Shown here: positions 26,569-35,439 of the stretch, piece after piece
Position numbering within the stretch: position 1 is the first letter of the stretch
Layout: each line of letters opens with the position of its first letter
NCBI GenBank assembly: GCA_035652975.1
Contig: DASRCT010000060.1
Coordinates: forward strand, 16,861 to 80,860
Direction: 5' to 3'
Length of the DNA: 64,000 nt
DNA from: TMP-7 sp035652975
GTDB taxonomy: Bacteria; Acidobacteriota; Terriglobia; Bryobacterales; Bryobacteraceae
Notes under the pieces: model-generated
The model's database searches: none
Told to the model about the DNA's origin: nothing
What the model saw: only the letters and a program-made list of their open reading frames with translations
Program-made: the position numbers and the translations under genes

Positions 26569-28875
26569 ATGTACTGGTTGAGTCGTCTTGCCGTCGCCAT
26601 TCTGCTCAGTTTTGCAATCGGTTGCACGCGCGATCCGGTGAAACAAAGCAATAATCTCGTCGCCACCGGAAATAAGTTGTTCAGCAAGGGAAAATACCGC
26701 GAGGCTTCGCTGATCTACCGCAGGGCGCTCCAAAAAAATCAAAAGAACGGCGAAGCATATTATCGCCTCGGTCTCGCGGAGCTCAAGCTGATGCGCTTTG
26801 GAGACGCAGCCGGCGCGCTTCGCAGAGCGCTTGACATTCAGCCGAATAACACGGACGCGGCAACAAAGCTGGCTGACATTTATTGGGTCGGGTATATTTA
26901 CGACCCCAAACATACCAAGGCGACGCTCGGCGACGTACAGGAGCTCAGCGATCTGTTGCTGAAACGAGATCCGAAATCGTACGACGGGCTGCGACTGGCG
27001 GGATATGTGGCCCTGGCGAACAACGATCGGGAAAAGGCGCTGAAATATTTCGAAGCTGCGCATCAGGTGGATGCGAACCATCCGGATTTGTCGTTGTTGC
27101 TGTCGCAAACGCTGCTGGCGTCCGGCAAAGCCGCTGAAGCGGAGGCGACAGCCAAACAGGCGCTTGAAAAGCAGAAGACCTACGCGCCGCTGTACGACCA
27201 GCTCGTGAGCTTGTACTTGAGCCAGAACCGGTTGGCGGATGCCGAGAACATGCTGAAGGCCAAAGTGGCCAACAATCCCAAACAGGAATCGTACCGGCTG
27301 CAACTGGCCATGTTTTATTACGCGGCGAAGCGGCCCCAGGACATGGAGGCCCAGATCCAGCAGATCCTTTCGAACCCGAAGGATTTCCCGCTGGGGCGCC
27401 TCACCGCCGGACGCTTCTACAGCCGCATTCACGACCCCGACCGCGCGCGCCGGGAATTTGAAGCGGGCATGCGCGCAAACTCGAAAGACAAGGCGTTGTA
27501 CCAAAAGGAAATCGCGAAGCTGCTCGCGGCGCAGGGCAAGTACGCCGAAGCGTCCCAGATCGTCAACGGCGTCTTGAAGGACAACCCCAAGGACGACCAG
27601 GCGCTTGCGCTCCAATCCGCGCTCCAACTCGAAACCGGGGATCCGAACCAGATTCAGACCGCCATCAACAATCTTCAATCGCTGGTCGGCAAAGAGCCAA
27701 AAAACCCGGATCTGCGGTATCAACTCGGCCGGGCGTTCCTGCTCAAGAATCAGCTCGCGCAAGCGCGAGTACAACTGGAGGAGGCGGTTCAGCTTTGGCC
27801 GGACCTGATCCCGCCGCGGCTGTTGCTGGCGCAGATTTACACCGGGCAGCGGGATTATAACCGCGCTCTGGAGATGGCTGACCAGGTGCTCCAGCGCGAC
27901 CCCAACAATTTGCCGGCGCGTCTGACCAGAACCAGCGCGCTGTTCAGCCTGGGCGAGCGCGACCGCGCCAAGCGGGAATTGCAGTCCATTATCAAGGCCG
28001 CGCCCACCTCCGTGGATGCGCGGTATCAACTGGCGGCGATTGATTTCACGGAGAAGCGCTACAAGCAGGCCGAGGACGCCTTCCAGCAGATGCGCCGCGA
28101 TTTTCCAAACGACAAGCGCGGAGTGTTCGGACTGACTGAGACCTACATGGCGCAGAATGATTTTAAAGGCGCCCTGCAGATTATCAATGATGAAATCGCG
28201 AAGGATCCCAACCGCAAGGATCTTCGCGTGACGCTGGCGAACATCCTGGTGCGCGCCCGCCAGTACGACCAAGCCATTCAGCAATACCAGGAGCTGGCTG
28301 CAAAATCCCCCAACGACGCCTCCCTGTATCTTCGTCTGGGCGAGACGCACCGATTGAAAGGCGATTTCCCGGCGGCGATCGACGCCTTCAAGAAGGCGTC
28401 GGCGCTGGCGCCGAATGACGTGACCGCGCTGGTGCGGCTGGCGATGCTGCTTGACGAGCTCGGTCGCAAGGAGGAAGCCAAGCCGTATTACGAGCGCGCG
28501 CTCCGCATCGAGCCGGACAATGGGGTGGCCTTGAACAATCTCGCCTATATCAAAGCCGAAGAGGGCACGGACCTCGACGAGGCTTTGGCCTATGCGCAGC
28601 GGGCCAAGCAGCGCTATCCGCAAGAGCCGAACATTTCTGACACGCTCGGCTGGATCTACATCAAAAAGAACCTCAGCGATGACGCCATTCGCCTGTACCG
28701 CGATTTGGTCAGCAAGTATCCCGATAACGCGACCTTCCGATACCATCTCGCCATGGCGCTGTTCCAGCGCGGCGACCGGGTCACAGCCAAGCGCGAAGGG
28801 CAGCAGGCCCTTCAGGCCAGCCAGAGCAAGGAAGAACAGGCGAAAATCCGCGACCTTTTGACCAAAATAGGCTGA
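26569..28875 (+). CDS. TPR-rich lipoprotein
   Basis: 768 residues from ATG 26569; the longer in-frame opening upstream is non-coding in character, and AGGA precedes this ATG by about 8 nt. The leader ends in LLSFAIGC, a lipobox with the lipidated Cys at residue 19. The remainder is almost wholly TPR units, at least fifteen (for example YREASLIYRRALQKNQKNGE, AVQLWPDLIPPRLLLAQIY and AKPYYERALRIEPDNGVALN). It resembles long TPR lipoproteins linked to exopolysaccharide/exosortase (PrsT-like) loci. That reading gains some support from the CAAX-like gene starting 3 bp downstream, but no exosortase is in the window. The alternative is a general envelope scaffold. Confidence 0.8.
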   Translation: MYWLSRLAVAILLSFAIGCTRDPVKQSNNLVATGNKLFSKGKYREASLIYRRALQKNQKNGEAYYRLGLAELKLMRFGDAAGALRRALDIQPNNTDAATKLADIYWVGYIYDPKHTKATLGDVQELSDLLLKRDPKSYDGLRLAGYVALANNDREKALKYFEAAHQVDANHPDLSLLLSQTLLASGKAAEAEATAKQALEKQKTYAPLYDQLVSLYLSQNRLADAENMLKAKVANNPKQESYRLQLAMFYYAAKRPQDMEAQIQQILSNPKDFPLGRLTAGRFYSRIHDPDRARREFEAGMRANSKDKALYQKEIAKLLAAQGKYAEASQIVNGVLKDNPKDDQALALQSALQLETGDPNQIQTAINNLQSLVGKEPKNPDLRYQLGRAFLLKNQLAQARVQLEEAVQLWPDLIPPRLLLAQIYTGQRDYNRALEMADQVLQRDPNNLPARLTRTSALFSLGERDRAKRELQSIIKAAPTSVDARYQLAAIDFTEKRYKQAEDAFQQMRRDFPNDKRGVFGLTETYMAQNDFKGALQIINDEIAKDPNRKDLRVTLANILVRARQYDQAIQQYQELAAKSPNDASLYLRLGETHRLKGDFPAAIDAFKKASALAPNDVTALVRLAMLLDELGRKEEAKPYYERALRIEPDNGVALNNLAYIKAEEGTDLDEALAYAQRAKQRYPQEPNISDTLGWIYIKKNLSDDAIRLYRDLVSKYPDNATFRYHLAMALFQRGDRVTAKREGQQALQASQSKEEQAKIRDLLTKIG

Positions 28876-28877
28876 AC

Positions 28878-29579
28878 TTGCACCCGCAAACCGCCAAACA
28901 GCCGCGGAGCTCCGTGGCGAGTTGGGCCGCCGCGCCGTACGTGCTGCCCTTTGCAGTGTTCATGTTTTTTCTGGCGATCGAGCGCTTCAACCCGCTGCCT
29001 CCGGCGTGGGACTTTGGGATTCGGATCGTGGCCGTGGGGGGCGTGCTGGCCGTCCTCTCGCGCCGCCAGATCGATCTGAAGATGTCCCGGCCGCTGTGGA
29101 CGGCGGCTGTCGGCATCGGCGTTTTCGTTCTATGGATCGCCCCGGATTGCCTGTTCCCCGGATATCGGAATTTCTGGCTTTTTAACAACGGGCTGGTCGG
29201 CTCAGCGCGAACGTCGCTGTCCGAGGCCGCCCGCAATGACGAGCTTTTGCTTGCGCTCCGGCTCGCGCGAGCAGTGATCATCGTGCCGGTCGTCGAGGAA
29301 TTGTTCTGGCGCGGCTTCCTGATGCGATGGCTGATCAGCTCGCAGTTTGAAAAGATTCCGCCGGGGACCTACACGCCCGTGGCATTCTGGGTAACAGCGG
29401 TCCTGTTCGCTTCCGAGCACGGACCCTACTGGGACGTCGGACTGCTGGCCGGCATCGTGTACAACTGGTGGATGGTGCGGACGCGCCGCCTCGGCGATTT
29501 GATCTGGGCGCACGCCATCACGAACGCTTGCCTTTCCGCATACGTCATGATTTTTCACAGGTGGGAATATTGGTTGTAA
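28878..29579 (+). CDS. CAAX-protease-like (CPBP/Abi) integral membrane protein
   Basis: 233 residues; start TTG 28878, two bases after the TPR stop, with AGG upstream; a GTG at 28914 is the alternative. About six transmembrane segments are visible. Motifs of the CPBP/Rce1 metalloprotease family occur in order: the double Glu with Arg in VVEELFWRGFLM, a histidine in LFASEHGPYWD, and WAHAITNACL. This matches the CAAX-prenyl-protease-related subfamily often found beside exosortase/PEP-CTERM genes. Bacterial members process peptides or act in immunity or export; the substrate is unknown. It overlaps no gene and precedes the HAD gene by 38 bp. Confidence 0.8.
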   Translation: MHPQTAKQPRSSVASWAAAPYVLPFAVFMFFLAIERFNPLPPAWDFGIRIVAVGGVLAVLSRRQIDLKMSRPLWTAAVGIGVFVLWIAPDCLFPGYRNFWLFNNGLVGSARTSLSEAARNDELLLALRLARAVIIVPVVEELFWRGFLMRWLISSQFEKIPPGTYTPVAFWVTAVLFASEHGPYWDVGLLAGIVYNWWMVRTRRLGDLIWAHAITNACLSAYVMIFHRWEYWL

Positions 29580-29617
29580 CCCGCAAAGATAACCTTCAGA
29601 ACTCGCAGGTTGAAATC

Positions 29618-30415
29618 GTGTCCGCCGGCGTCTGCGCGGCGAACGCCCGCATCGCGCTTTTCGATTTTGACGGCACGCTGTCGCTGATCCGCTCCGGTTG
29701 GATGGAAGTCATGGTCCCCATGATGGTCGAAATCCTGGCGGAAACAAAAAGCGGCGAAAGCGAAGCGCAGCTGCGGTCTGTGGTTGAGGATTTCGTATGG
29801 CGGCGGACGGGTCAGGACACGATCTACCAGATGATCGAGCTGCGCGACCAGGTGGCTGCGCGGGGCGGAAAGCCGCTCGATCCGCTGGTCTACAAACGCA
29901 TGTACCTGGACCGGCTCTGGTCGCGCATATGCGGACGCGTGGAGGCATTGCGCAGTGGAACGGCCTCGCCGGACGAGTATCTGGTTCCGGGAGCGCGTGC
30001 GCTGCTTGAAACGCTCTGCCAGCGGGGCCTGCGGATGTACCTGGCCAGCGGAACGGACGAGGAGTATATGCGGGCCGAGGCGGATCTTCTCGACGTCTCG
30101 CGATACTTTGCGGGCGGCGTCTACGGCGCGCGTGATGATTATCGGAGTTTTTCGAAGGGAATTTTGGTCGAGCGGATCGTCTCTTCGGCGGGGTTCCGCG
30201 GCGAGCACCTGCTGGCGTTCGGCGACGGCTATGTGGAAATCGAGGAGGTGAAGAAAGTCGGAGGCGTGGCGGTGGGAGTTGCCACCGCCGAACCGGAATG
30301 CGCGGCCGTCGACGAATGGAAGCGATCCCGGCTGATTGGGGCGGGGGCGGATATCGTCATCCCCAATTATCTGGCTCATGACGAGCTGATCTCGGTCCTG
30401 TTCGACAAGAGCTGA
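29618..30415 (+). CDS. HAD-superfamily phosphatase
   Basis: 265 residues from GTG 29618 (AGG upstream); in-frame TTG 29570, overlapping the previous gene, is the alternative. Motif I is IALFDFDGTLSLIRSG with the nucleophile and acid/base Asp pair; the cap is alpha-helical (VVEDFVWRRTGQDTIYQM); motif II is LASGTD; motif IV is LAFGDGYVEIEEV. This is a subfamily I HAD hydrolase for small phosphorylated metabolites. It begins a run of genes with gaps of 1 nt or 4-bp overlaps that encode a PfkB kinase and a GmhA-like isomerase, so removal of a phosphate from a sugar bisphosphate (GmhB-like role by non-homologous means) is a reasonable inference. Confidence 0.75.
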   Translation: MSAGVCAANARIALFDFDGTLSLIRSGWMEVMVPMMVEILAETKSGESEAQLRSVVEDFVWRRTGQDTIYQMIELRDQVAARGGKPLDPLVYKRMYLDRLWSRICGRVEALRSGTASPDEYLVPGARALLETLCQRGLRMYLASGTDEEYMRAEADLLDVSRYFAGGVYGARDDYRSFSKGILVERIVSSAGFRGEHLLAFGDGYVEIEEVKKVGGVAVGVATAEPECAAVDEWKRSRLIGAGADIVIPNYLAHDELISVLFDKS

Positions 30416-30416
30416 C

Positions 30417-31385
30417 GTGACATCGAAGTACAGGCTTTTCGACCGTTCGCGGCTCGAAATTCTCCCCCTCAGCGAGCGCGCGAACGATCTCGACATCGAT
30501 CACTGGCTGGCGCTCGACGCGGAGACGCCCGAGTTTTCCCACCCGGACCTGCCGGTCGTCGCGGATCGTCTGCGGGCGGCGAAACAAGCCGGCGCTGCGC
30601 GTATTCTGGTCATGGGGGCGCACCTGCTGCGCTCCGGCGTGAACCGCCATATTATCGACTTGGTCGAACGAGGCTGTATTGACCACATCGCGATGAACGG
30701 CGCCGGGGCGATCCACGATTACGAACTGGCGCGCATCGGCGCGACGACCGAGAGCGTCGCGCGATACATCAAAGACGGCCATTTCGGATTGTGGCGCGAA
30801 ACCGGCGAACTCAACGACTGGATCCGTGAAGCCGCAGCGCTGTCGCTCGGCCTCGGCGAAAATGTCGGCCGGCGCATTCTCGAAAGCGATTACCGGCATC
30901 GCGATCTCAGCGTACTCGCCGCCGCGTACCGGGTATCCGTTCCGGTCACGGTTCACGTGGGGATCGGCTACGACATCATCCATGAACATCCGAATTGCGA
31001 CGGAGCGGCGCTCGGCGAGGCGAGTTACCGCGATTTTCTGATCTTTGCAAATACGACGGAGCGCCTTGAAGGGGGCGTGATGCTGAGCTTCGGATCCGCC
31101 ATCATGGGGCCTGAAGTCTACCTCAAAGCCCTGGCCATGGCGCGCAACGTCGCCCGGCAGCAAGGCCGCGCCATCCGCAAGCTGACCACAGCCGTATTCG
31201 ATATCGCGCCGATCCATGGCGATTTCCGGCGCGAGCTGCCCAAATCCGATCCGGGCTACTATTTCCGGCCGCATAAGACCATTCTGGTCCGCACTGTCGC
31301 CGATGGAGGCGAGAGTTTTTATTTCTGCGGAGATCATCGCGCGACCTTTCCTGCCCTGCGCAGGGCTATTCTGGAGAGCGAATGA
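30417..31385 (+). CDS. Conserved protein of unassigned function in a sugar-phosphate operon (possibly deoxyhypusine-synthase-like)
   Basis: 322 residues from GTG 30417, one nt after the HAD stop. I cannot name it with confidence. Conserved-looking motifs are ILVMGAHLLRSG, HIAMNGAGAIHDYELA, IGATTESVARYI, GGVMLSFGSAIMGPEVYLKA and a C-terminal KTILVRTVADGGESFYF with CGDHRATFP. The alternation of short beta-strands and helices suggests a Rossmann-like fold, and the AGAIHD segment faintly recalls NAD-binding parts of deoxyhypusine synthase. It has no signal or TM, so it is cytosolic. It overlaps the PfkB kinase by 4 bp. A role in making or sensing the product of that operon is inferred from context alone. 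Confidence 0.55.
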   Translation: MTSKYRLFDRSRLEILPLSERANDLDIDHWLALDAETPEFSHPDLPVVADRLRAAKQAGAARILVMGAHLLRSGVNRHIIDLVERGCIDHIAMNGAGAIHDYELARIGATTESVARYIKDGHFGLWRETGELNDWIREAAALSLGLGENVGRRILESDYRHRDLSVLAAAYRVSVPVTVHVGIGYDIIHEHPNCDGAALGEASYRDFLIFANTTERLEGGVMLSFGSAIMGPEVYLKALAMARNVARQQGRAIRKLTTAVFDIAPIHGDFRRELPKSDPGYYFRPHKTILVRTVADGGESFYFCGDHRATFPALRRAILESE

Positions 31386-32368
31386 AGGCTGCGGAGATCC
31401 TCGAAAAAATTCGCGGCATGCGCGCCCTGGTGATCGGCGACATCTGCCTGGATCGCTGGTGCCGCTATGATCCGGCGCTTGCGGAACCATCGCGGGAAAC
31501 CGGCATTCCGCGCATCGCCGTAGTCGAAACGGCGGTCACGCCCGGCGCTGCGGGCACCGTGGCGAACAATCTGGTCGCATTGGGAGCGAAACAGGTCGCA
31601 ACGCTGGGCGTGATCGGCGGAGATGGTTTCGGGAGCGAGCTGGAGGACGCGCTGCGGCGGGGCGGAATTTCCCCCGAGCTGGCGGTGCGCGCGCCCGAGC
31701 TGCCCACCTTCACCTACACCAAGCTGATCAACGCCGCAACCGGGATCGAAGACCAGCCGCGAGTCGATTTCGTGTACACCAAACCTCTTCCCGGTCCGGT
31801 TGAAGAGCGGATCATCGAAAACATCCGCCGCGCGTGGAACGACTTCGATGTCGTGCTGGCGTCCGACCAGGCCGAAACCGCAGCAGGCGGGGTAATCACC
31901 GACGCGGTGCGCGGAGTCATCGGGGAACTGGCGGCCGGCGGCGGCAAGATCGTGTGGGTAGATTCCCGCATGCGCGCCGAACGGTTTCGCAACGTGGTGC
32001 TCAAGTGCAATTACCAGGAGGCGGAGGCGGCGTGCCGCCGCGCCTTCGGCGCGCCCGACTTCGAGATGCTGCGCCAGTCCACACGCTCGATTCTGCTGGT
32101 GATCACGCACGGCGAAAAGGGAGCGATGTATATCCGCGCGGGCGGGGCCAAGTTCGTTTCGACGCGGCGCGTCGCGCACCCGGTGGACATCTGCGGCGCA
32201 GGCGACAGTTTTTCCGCCGGCGCGGCGCTTGCGCTGGCCATCACCGGCTCGCCTGACGACGCGCTGCGGTTCGGCAATATGGTGGCGTCCATCACCATCA
32301 TGAAAAAGGGCACTGGCGTCGCCCGGCCAGAGGAAGTTCTCGAAGCCGAGCGGAACTGGAAGCCATGA
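31382..32368 (+). CDS. PfkB-family sugar kinase (HldE/RfaE kinase-domain-like)
   Basis: 328 residues. Ribokinase-fold marks are LVIGDICLDRW at the N-terminus, TPGAAGTVANNLVALGA for the sugar site, and the ATP-binding/catalytic HPVDICGAGDSFSAGAAL with the GAGD anion hole. Of PfkB branches it looks closest to the kinase domain of heptose-7-phosphate kinase (RfaE1), notably the DPALAEPSRETG stretch and the NNL segment. The nucleotidyltransferase half of HldE is missing and is not elsewhere in the window. It overlaps both neighbours by 4 bp (ATGA) and so is translationally coupled. Confidence 0.78.
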   Translation: MKAAEILEKIRGMRALVIGDICLDRWCRYDPALAEPSRETGIPRIAVVETAVTPGAAGTVANNLVALGAKQVATLGVIGGDGFGSELEDALRRGGISPELAVRAPELPTFTYTKLINAATGIEDQPRVDFVYTKPLPGPVEERIIENIRRAWNDFDVVLASDQAETAAGGVITDAVRGVIGELAAGGGKIVWVDSRMRAERFRNVVLKCNYQEAEAACRRAFGAPDFEMLRQSTRSILLVITHGEKGAMYIRAGGAKFVSTRRVAHPVDICGAGDSFSAGAALALAITGSPDDALRFGNMVASITIMKKGTGVARPEEVLEAERNWKP

Positions 32369-33219
32369 TCACGCTGGCGATCGACATCGGCGGGACAAAA
32401 TTTTCGACCGCGTTGTTTGACTCCGATCGCATGGTGGAGCGGGCTACGGAGCCGACGAATCGCGAAGGCGGTCCGGCCTGGATGATGGCGCGAATTGCCG
32501 AGATCACGCGCGGCTGGGCGCGGCATTTCGCCATCGATCGCTGCGGGGTGGGATTTGGCGGACCGGTGGACTTCCCCTCCCAAACCGTCACGCTGTCCAC
32601 GCATGTCGGCGGCTGGAACGGGTTCCCGCTGGCGGCGCGGCTCAGGGAGCTCACCGGAGCGCCCGTGATCATGGACAATGACGCAAACGTCGGGGCCCTG
32701 GGCGAGGCGGAATTCGGCGCCGGCCGCGGCTGCCGCCCTCTCTTTTACATGACGCTGTCTACCGGCATCGGCGGCGGTATCATTACCAGTGAAGGCGTGT
32801 ACCGCGGCGCGGATTCATACGCTGGAGAAATCGGACATCTCACCATCCGGCCCGGCGGTCCAGAGTGCCTGTGCGGCTCCCGCGGCTGCTTCGAGAGAAT
32901 GTGCTGCGGCCTGTGGCTCGAACGGGACTACGGACGCAGCGCAAAAGAACTCATGGACGATGCGGCATTCGTTGAACGTTACGTCGTGGACCTCGCGCTC
33001 GGGCTGAAGGCATGCATTATGCTGCTGAACCCTGCGCGGATCGTGATTGGCGGAGGCGTCAGCAAGGCCGGCGACCGGCTGTTCGGTCCGCTGGGCAGGG
33101 AGTTGCGGCGGCAGATTACTGCCTGGTCGCGAGCCCGCGTCGACGTCGCGCCGGCTGCGCTCGGCGACGACAGCGTCTTATATGGCGCCCTGGCCTTAGC
33201 CCGGACTTTGCAAATATGA
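32365..33219 (+). CDS. ROK-family sugar kinase
   Basis: 284 residues with an intact ROK set: phosphate loop LAIDIGGTKFS, catalytic Asp in DNDANVGALGE, TLSTGIGGGII, GEIGH, and the zinc motif CLCGSRGCFE. It should phosphorylate a hexose-like sugar (glucokinase or N-acetylhexosamine kinase type) with ATP in the cytoplasm. It is coupled by ATGA overlaps to the PfkB kinase before and the SIS isomerase after. A second, degenerate ROK protein lies at 59391-60287. Confidence 0.85.
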   Translation: MITLAIDIGGTKFSTALFDSDRMVERATEPTNREGGPAWMMARIAEITRGWARHFAIDRCGVGFGGPVDFPSQTVTLSTHVGGWNGFPLAARLRELTGAPVIMDNDANVGALGEAEFGAGRGCRPLFYMTLSTGIGGGIITSEGVYRGADSYAGEIGHLTIRPGGPECLCGSRGCFERMCCGLWLERDYGRSAKELMDDAAFVERYVVDLALGLKACIMLLNPARIVIGGGVSKAGDRLFGPLGRELRRQITAWSRARVDVAPAALGDDSVLYGALALARTLQI

Positions 33220-33794
33220 CATTTACTGAGGATTATCGGAAAAAACTCATCGACGCGATCAACGGTCTCGATCTGGAGAAGGTCAATCAGGCGATCGAAT
33301 GGTTCCAGGAAGCTCGCGCCAACAACCGCCGCATTTTCACCTGCGGCAACGGCGGCAGCGCATCGACGGCGTCTCATTTTGTTTGCGACATCGTTAAGGG
33401 CGCCAGCTACAACCGCAAGACGCGATTCCGCATCATGGCGCTCACCGATTCGCTCCCCACCCTCACAGCCTATTCGAACGACGTGGGCTACGATTGCGTG
33501 TTTGTGGAACAACTGAAGAATTTTGCGGAGCCCGGCGATTTGGTGCTGGCCATCAGCGGCTCCGGAAATTCGCCCAATGTGCTGCGCGCCGTGGAGTACG
33601 CCAATTCCATCGGCTGCCGCACGATTGGCCTGACCGGACGGGACGGCGGCAAGCTCGGGCCGCTGGCGCAATTGAACATTCAGGTCCCGGCGCCGCACAT
33701 GGGCCGCATCGAGGACGCGCACATGATCGTGTGCCACATGATCGGCTACTACTTCATGGATACGGAGTACGCCGAGGCGGCGGCGCGCGACTGA
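33216..33794 (+). CDS. SIS-domain phosphosugar isomerase, GmhA-like
   Basis: 192 residues from ATG 33216, overlapping the ROK stop by 4 bp. The SIS fold shows CGNGGSASTASHFVCDIVKG, LAISGSGNSPNVLRA and IGLTGRDGG, and a C-terminal histidine-containing helix EDAHMIVCHMIGYYF, closely following sedoheptulose-7-phosphate isomerase (GmhA) and DiaA. GmhA converts sedoheptulose 7-phosphate to D-glycero-D-manno-heptose 7-phosphate. The association with a PfkB kinase and HAD phosphatase favours the GmhA role over the DiaA replication role. It is the last gene of the operon. Confidence 0.82.
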   Translation: MTFTEDYRKKLIDAINGLDLEKVNQAIEWFQEARANNRRIFTCGNGGSASTASHFVCDIVKGASYNRKTRFRIMALTDSLPTLTAYSNDVGYDCVFVEQLKNFAEPGDLVLAISGSGNSPNVLRAVEYANSIGCRTIGLTGRDGGKLGPLAQLNIQVPAPHMGRIEDAHMIVCHMIGYYFMDTEYAEAAARD

Positions 33795-33817
33795 GTTCGG
33801 TGGCGCATCGCCTTCGT

Positions 33818-35434
33818 TTAGGAGCGTGACGGACCGCTTCTGCTCCTCCGATACACGTGGATGTCGCGCTCCGACGCAATGCGCCATACGCCGTCCATTT
33901 TGCGCAGCGAGACCTGCTGCTTCACCTTGCCTCCGTAGGAGCCTTTTGCGGATCCGAAGTCCCAGGCTTTATCAAAGGTCGCCACGGCCGTGTTGGGACT
34001 CGTGAGCTGGACGTAGATGTTGGAAATCTCGTACTGGCGGACGTCGCCCAGCTTTTCGAGAGCCTGCTGGCGCTCCCGCCGGATGCGTTCGCGCGGGACA
34101 TTGCGCTGGCCATAATAGCGGTCGACGATGGGCGCGTAGAAGCTCACCTGCGCATCCACGTCGCCGCTGCGAGACGCAGCCGCCCAGTTCTCCAGCAGCG
34201 AGCGGATGGCGGTCTGATCATCTGCCGCAGGAGGCGCAGCGCGGTCGCTCTCGCCTTTTGTGGCGCCCGCGGACTGCTGGCGATTGGGCGCCGGCGTCGC
34301 AGGCGCCGCGTTCGCGGGCGCTGAGGCGGCAACGCCGTGGTCCCGCGCCCCGCCAGCCGAGACGTCGCGAGGCGGCGCATCCCTGAAGAACAGCGCGGCC
34401 AGAAGAATTCCCATGGCAGCCCCGGTCGCGACTGCGTAAAGAAGCCAGCTTCGTCCGTGGCGGGCGCGCGCCCGTTCGCGCGCAGCCTCGTAGGGATTCA
34501 TTACGACATGCGCGGCGGGGAGCGCCCCGCCAGGCCCTCCATCGCGCGCCGGCGAAAGCTGTTCCGGGATATGCCGGCGAACGGCCGGCTCCTGGACGCC
34601 CGACGCGCCCGCAAAGACCGGTTTCAAACGCTGCGCCGGCGCCTCCTCGGTGAATTGTTCCAACAGTTGACGAATCCGGTCCAGGCCGCAACGCTCCTGC
34701 GGATTGGTGTTCAGGCATTCAGCCGTGATCGAGGCGAATGGCGGGGGAAGGTCCGGCCGCTGGCGCCGCGATGCGAGAGAGTCTTCGGATTTCGGACCCG
34801 ACAGCGCCGCTGTGAGCACACAGGCCAGGCTCCATACGTCCCAACTCGGGCTGACAACGCCTTCGTACGCCTCGGGCGGCGTACTCGGGGTGACGGCCAT
34901 CAGGCGCCGCGTCTCGGCCGCGTAGTTGTTTCCAACCACGCGCATCTGAGAGTAGTCGGAGAGCTTCCATGCGTTGCCAACCCGGGCTACGGAAGCCGGG
35001 TCCAGGTTGCAATAGACCAGATTGCGCTCATGCAGATAAGCCAGACCCGCAGCCAGATCAAGCCCGAGAGAGCGCGCCTCCGATGGCGGCAGGGCAACCG
35101 TGCGAAGGTAGTCGGCCAGCGTTGCGTCCTCGCGTTCAAGCGCCACGTAGATAAAACGGACGGAGCCGCGCTCCAGCAAGCCGGCGCCAAAGCAGCGCAG
35201 CAGATTGGGATGATCGAAAAAGCTGGCTTCGAGAAAACGGTCCAGCAGCGGCTCTCCGCGTCCGTTGTCGCGCAGGAACCGGACCACAATCGGACAGGGC
35301 GGTTCAAAACCGGATGCTTCCACCGGCTCGGCTGCGAATAGGCCGTCCCGATCCGCACAGAGCAGTTCGCGCACGCGAATCTTCTCCTCGAGGATCAGTC
35401 CCTCAAGCTCCTGCCAGGCGTCACGCGCCAACAT
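33818..35434 (-). CDS. Probable membrane pseudokinase fused to an NTF2/SnoaL-like domain
   Basis: 538 residues. Residues 20-260 have the protein-kinase fold outline (LDRFLEASFFDHPNLLRCF, GLAYLHERNLVYCNL, STPPEAYEG, DVWSLACVL). The ATP lysine position reads VVRF (R52), the HRDLKPxN loop reads YCNLDPAS (N143, D145), and DFG reads DYS (D160). With three catalytic motifs changed, phosphotransfer is unlikely. One transmembrane helix lies at about 329-350, then an Ala/Pro-rich linker, and a SnoaL/NTF2-like domain at about 395-530 (IRSLLENWAAASRSGDVDAQ) in the periplasm. It follows the YsnF-domain gene by 5 bp. The likely role is non-catalytic signalling or scaffolding. Confidence 0.75.
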   Translation of the reverse strand: MLARDAWQELEGLILEEKIRVRELLCADRDGLFAAEPVEASGFEPPCPIVVRFLRDNGRGEPLLDRFLEASFFDHPNLLRCFGAGLLERGSVRFIYVALEREDATLADYLRTVALPPSEARSLGLDLAAGLAYLHERNLVYCNLDPASVARVGNAWKLSDYSQMRVVGNNYAAETRRLMAVTPSTPPEAYEGVVSPSWDVWSLACVLTAALSGPKSEDSLASRRQRPDLPPPFASITAECLNTNPQERCGLDRIRQLLEQFTEEAPAQRLKPVFAGASGVQEPAVRRHIPEQLSPARDGGPGGALPAAHVVMNPYEAARERARARHGRSWLLYAVATGAAMGILLAALFFRDAPPRDVSAGGARDHGVAASAPANAAPATPAPNRQQSAGATKGESDRAAPPAADDQTAIRSLLENWAAASRSGDVDAQVSFYAPIVDRYYGQRNVPRERIRRERQQALEKLGDVRQYEISNIYVQLTSPNTAVATFDKAWDFGSAKGSYGGKVKQQVSLRKMDGVWRIASERDIHVYRRSRSGPSRS

Positions 35435-35439
35435 CGCGC

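Noticed and set aside
26554..28746. 730-codon minus-strand open frame opposite the TPR lipoprotein
   Set aside because: The plus-strand protein has clear TPRs and a lipobox; the antisense product is low-complexity and Arg/Leu/Gln-rich without a family.
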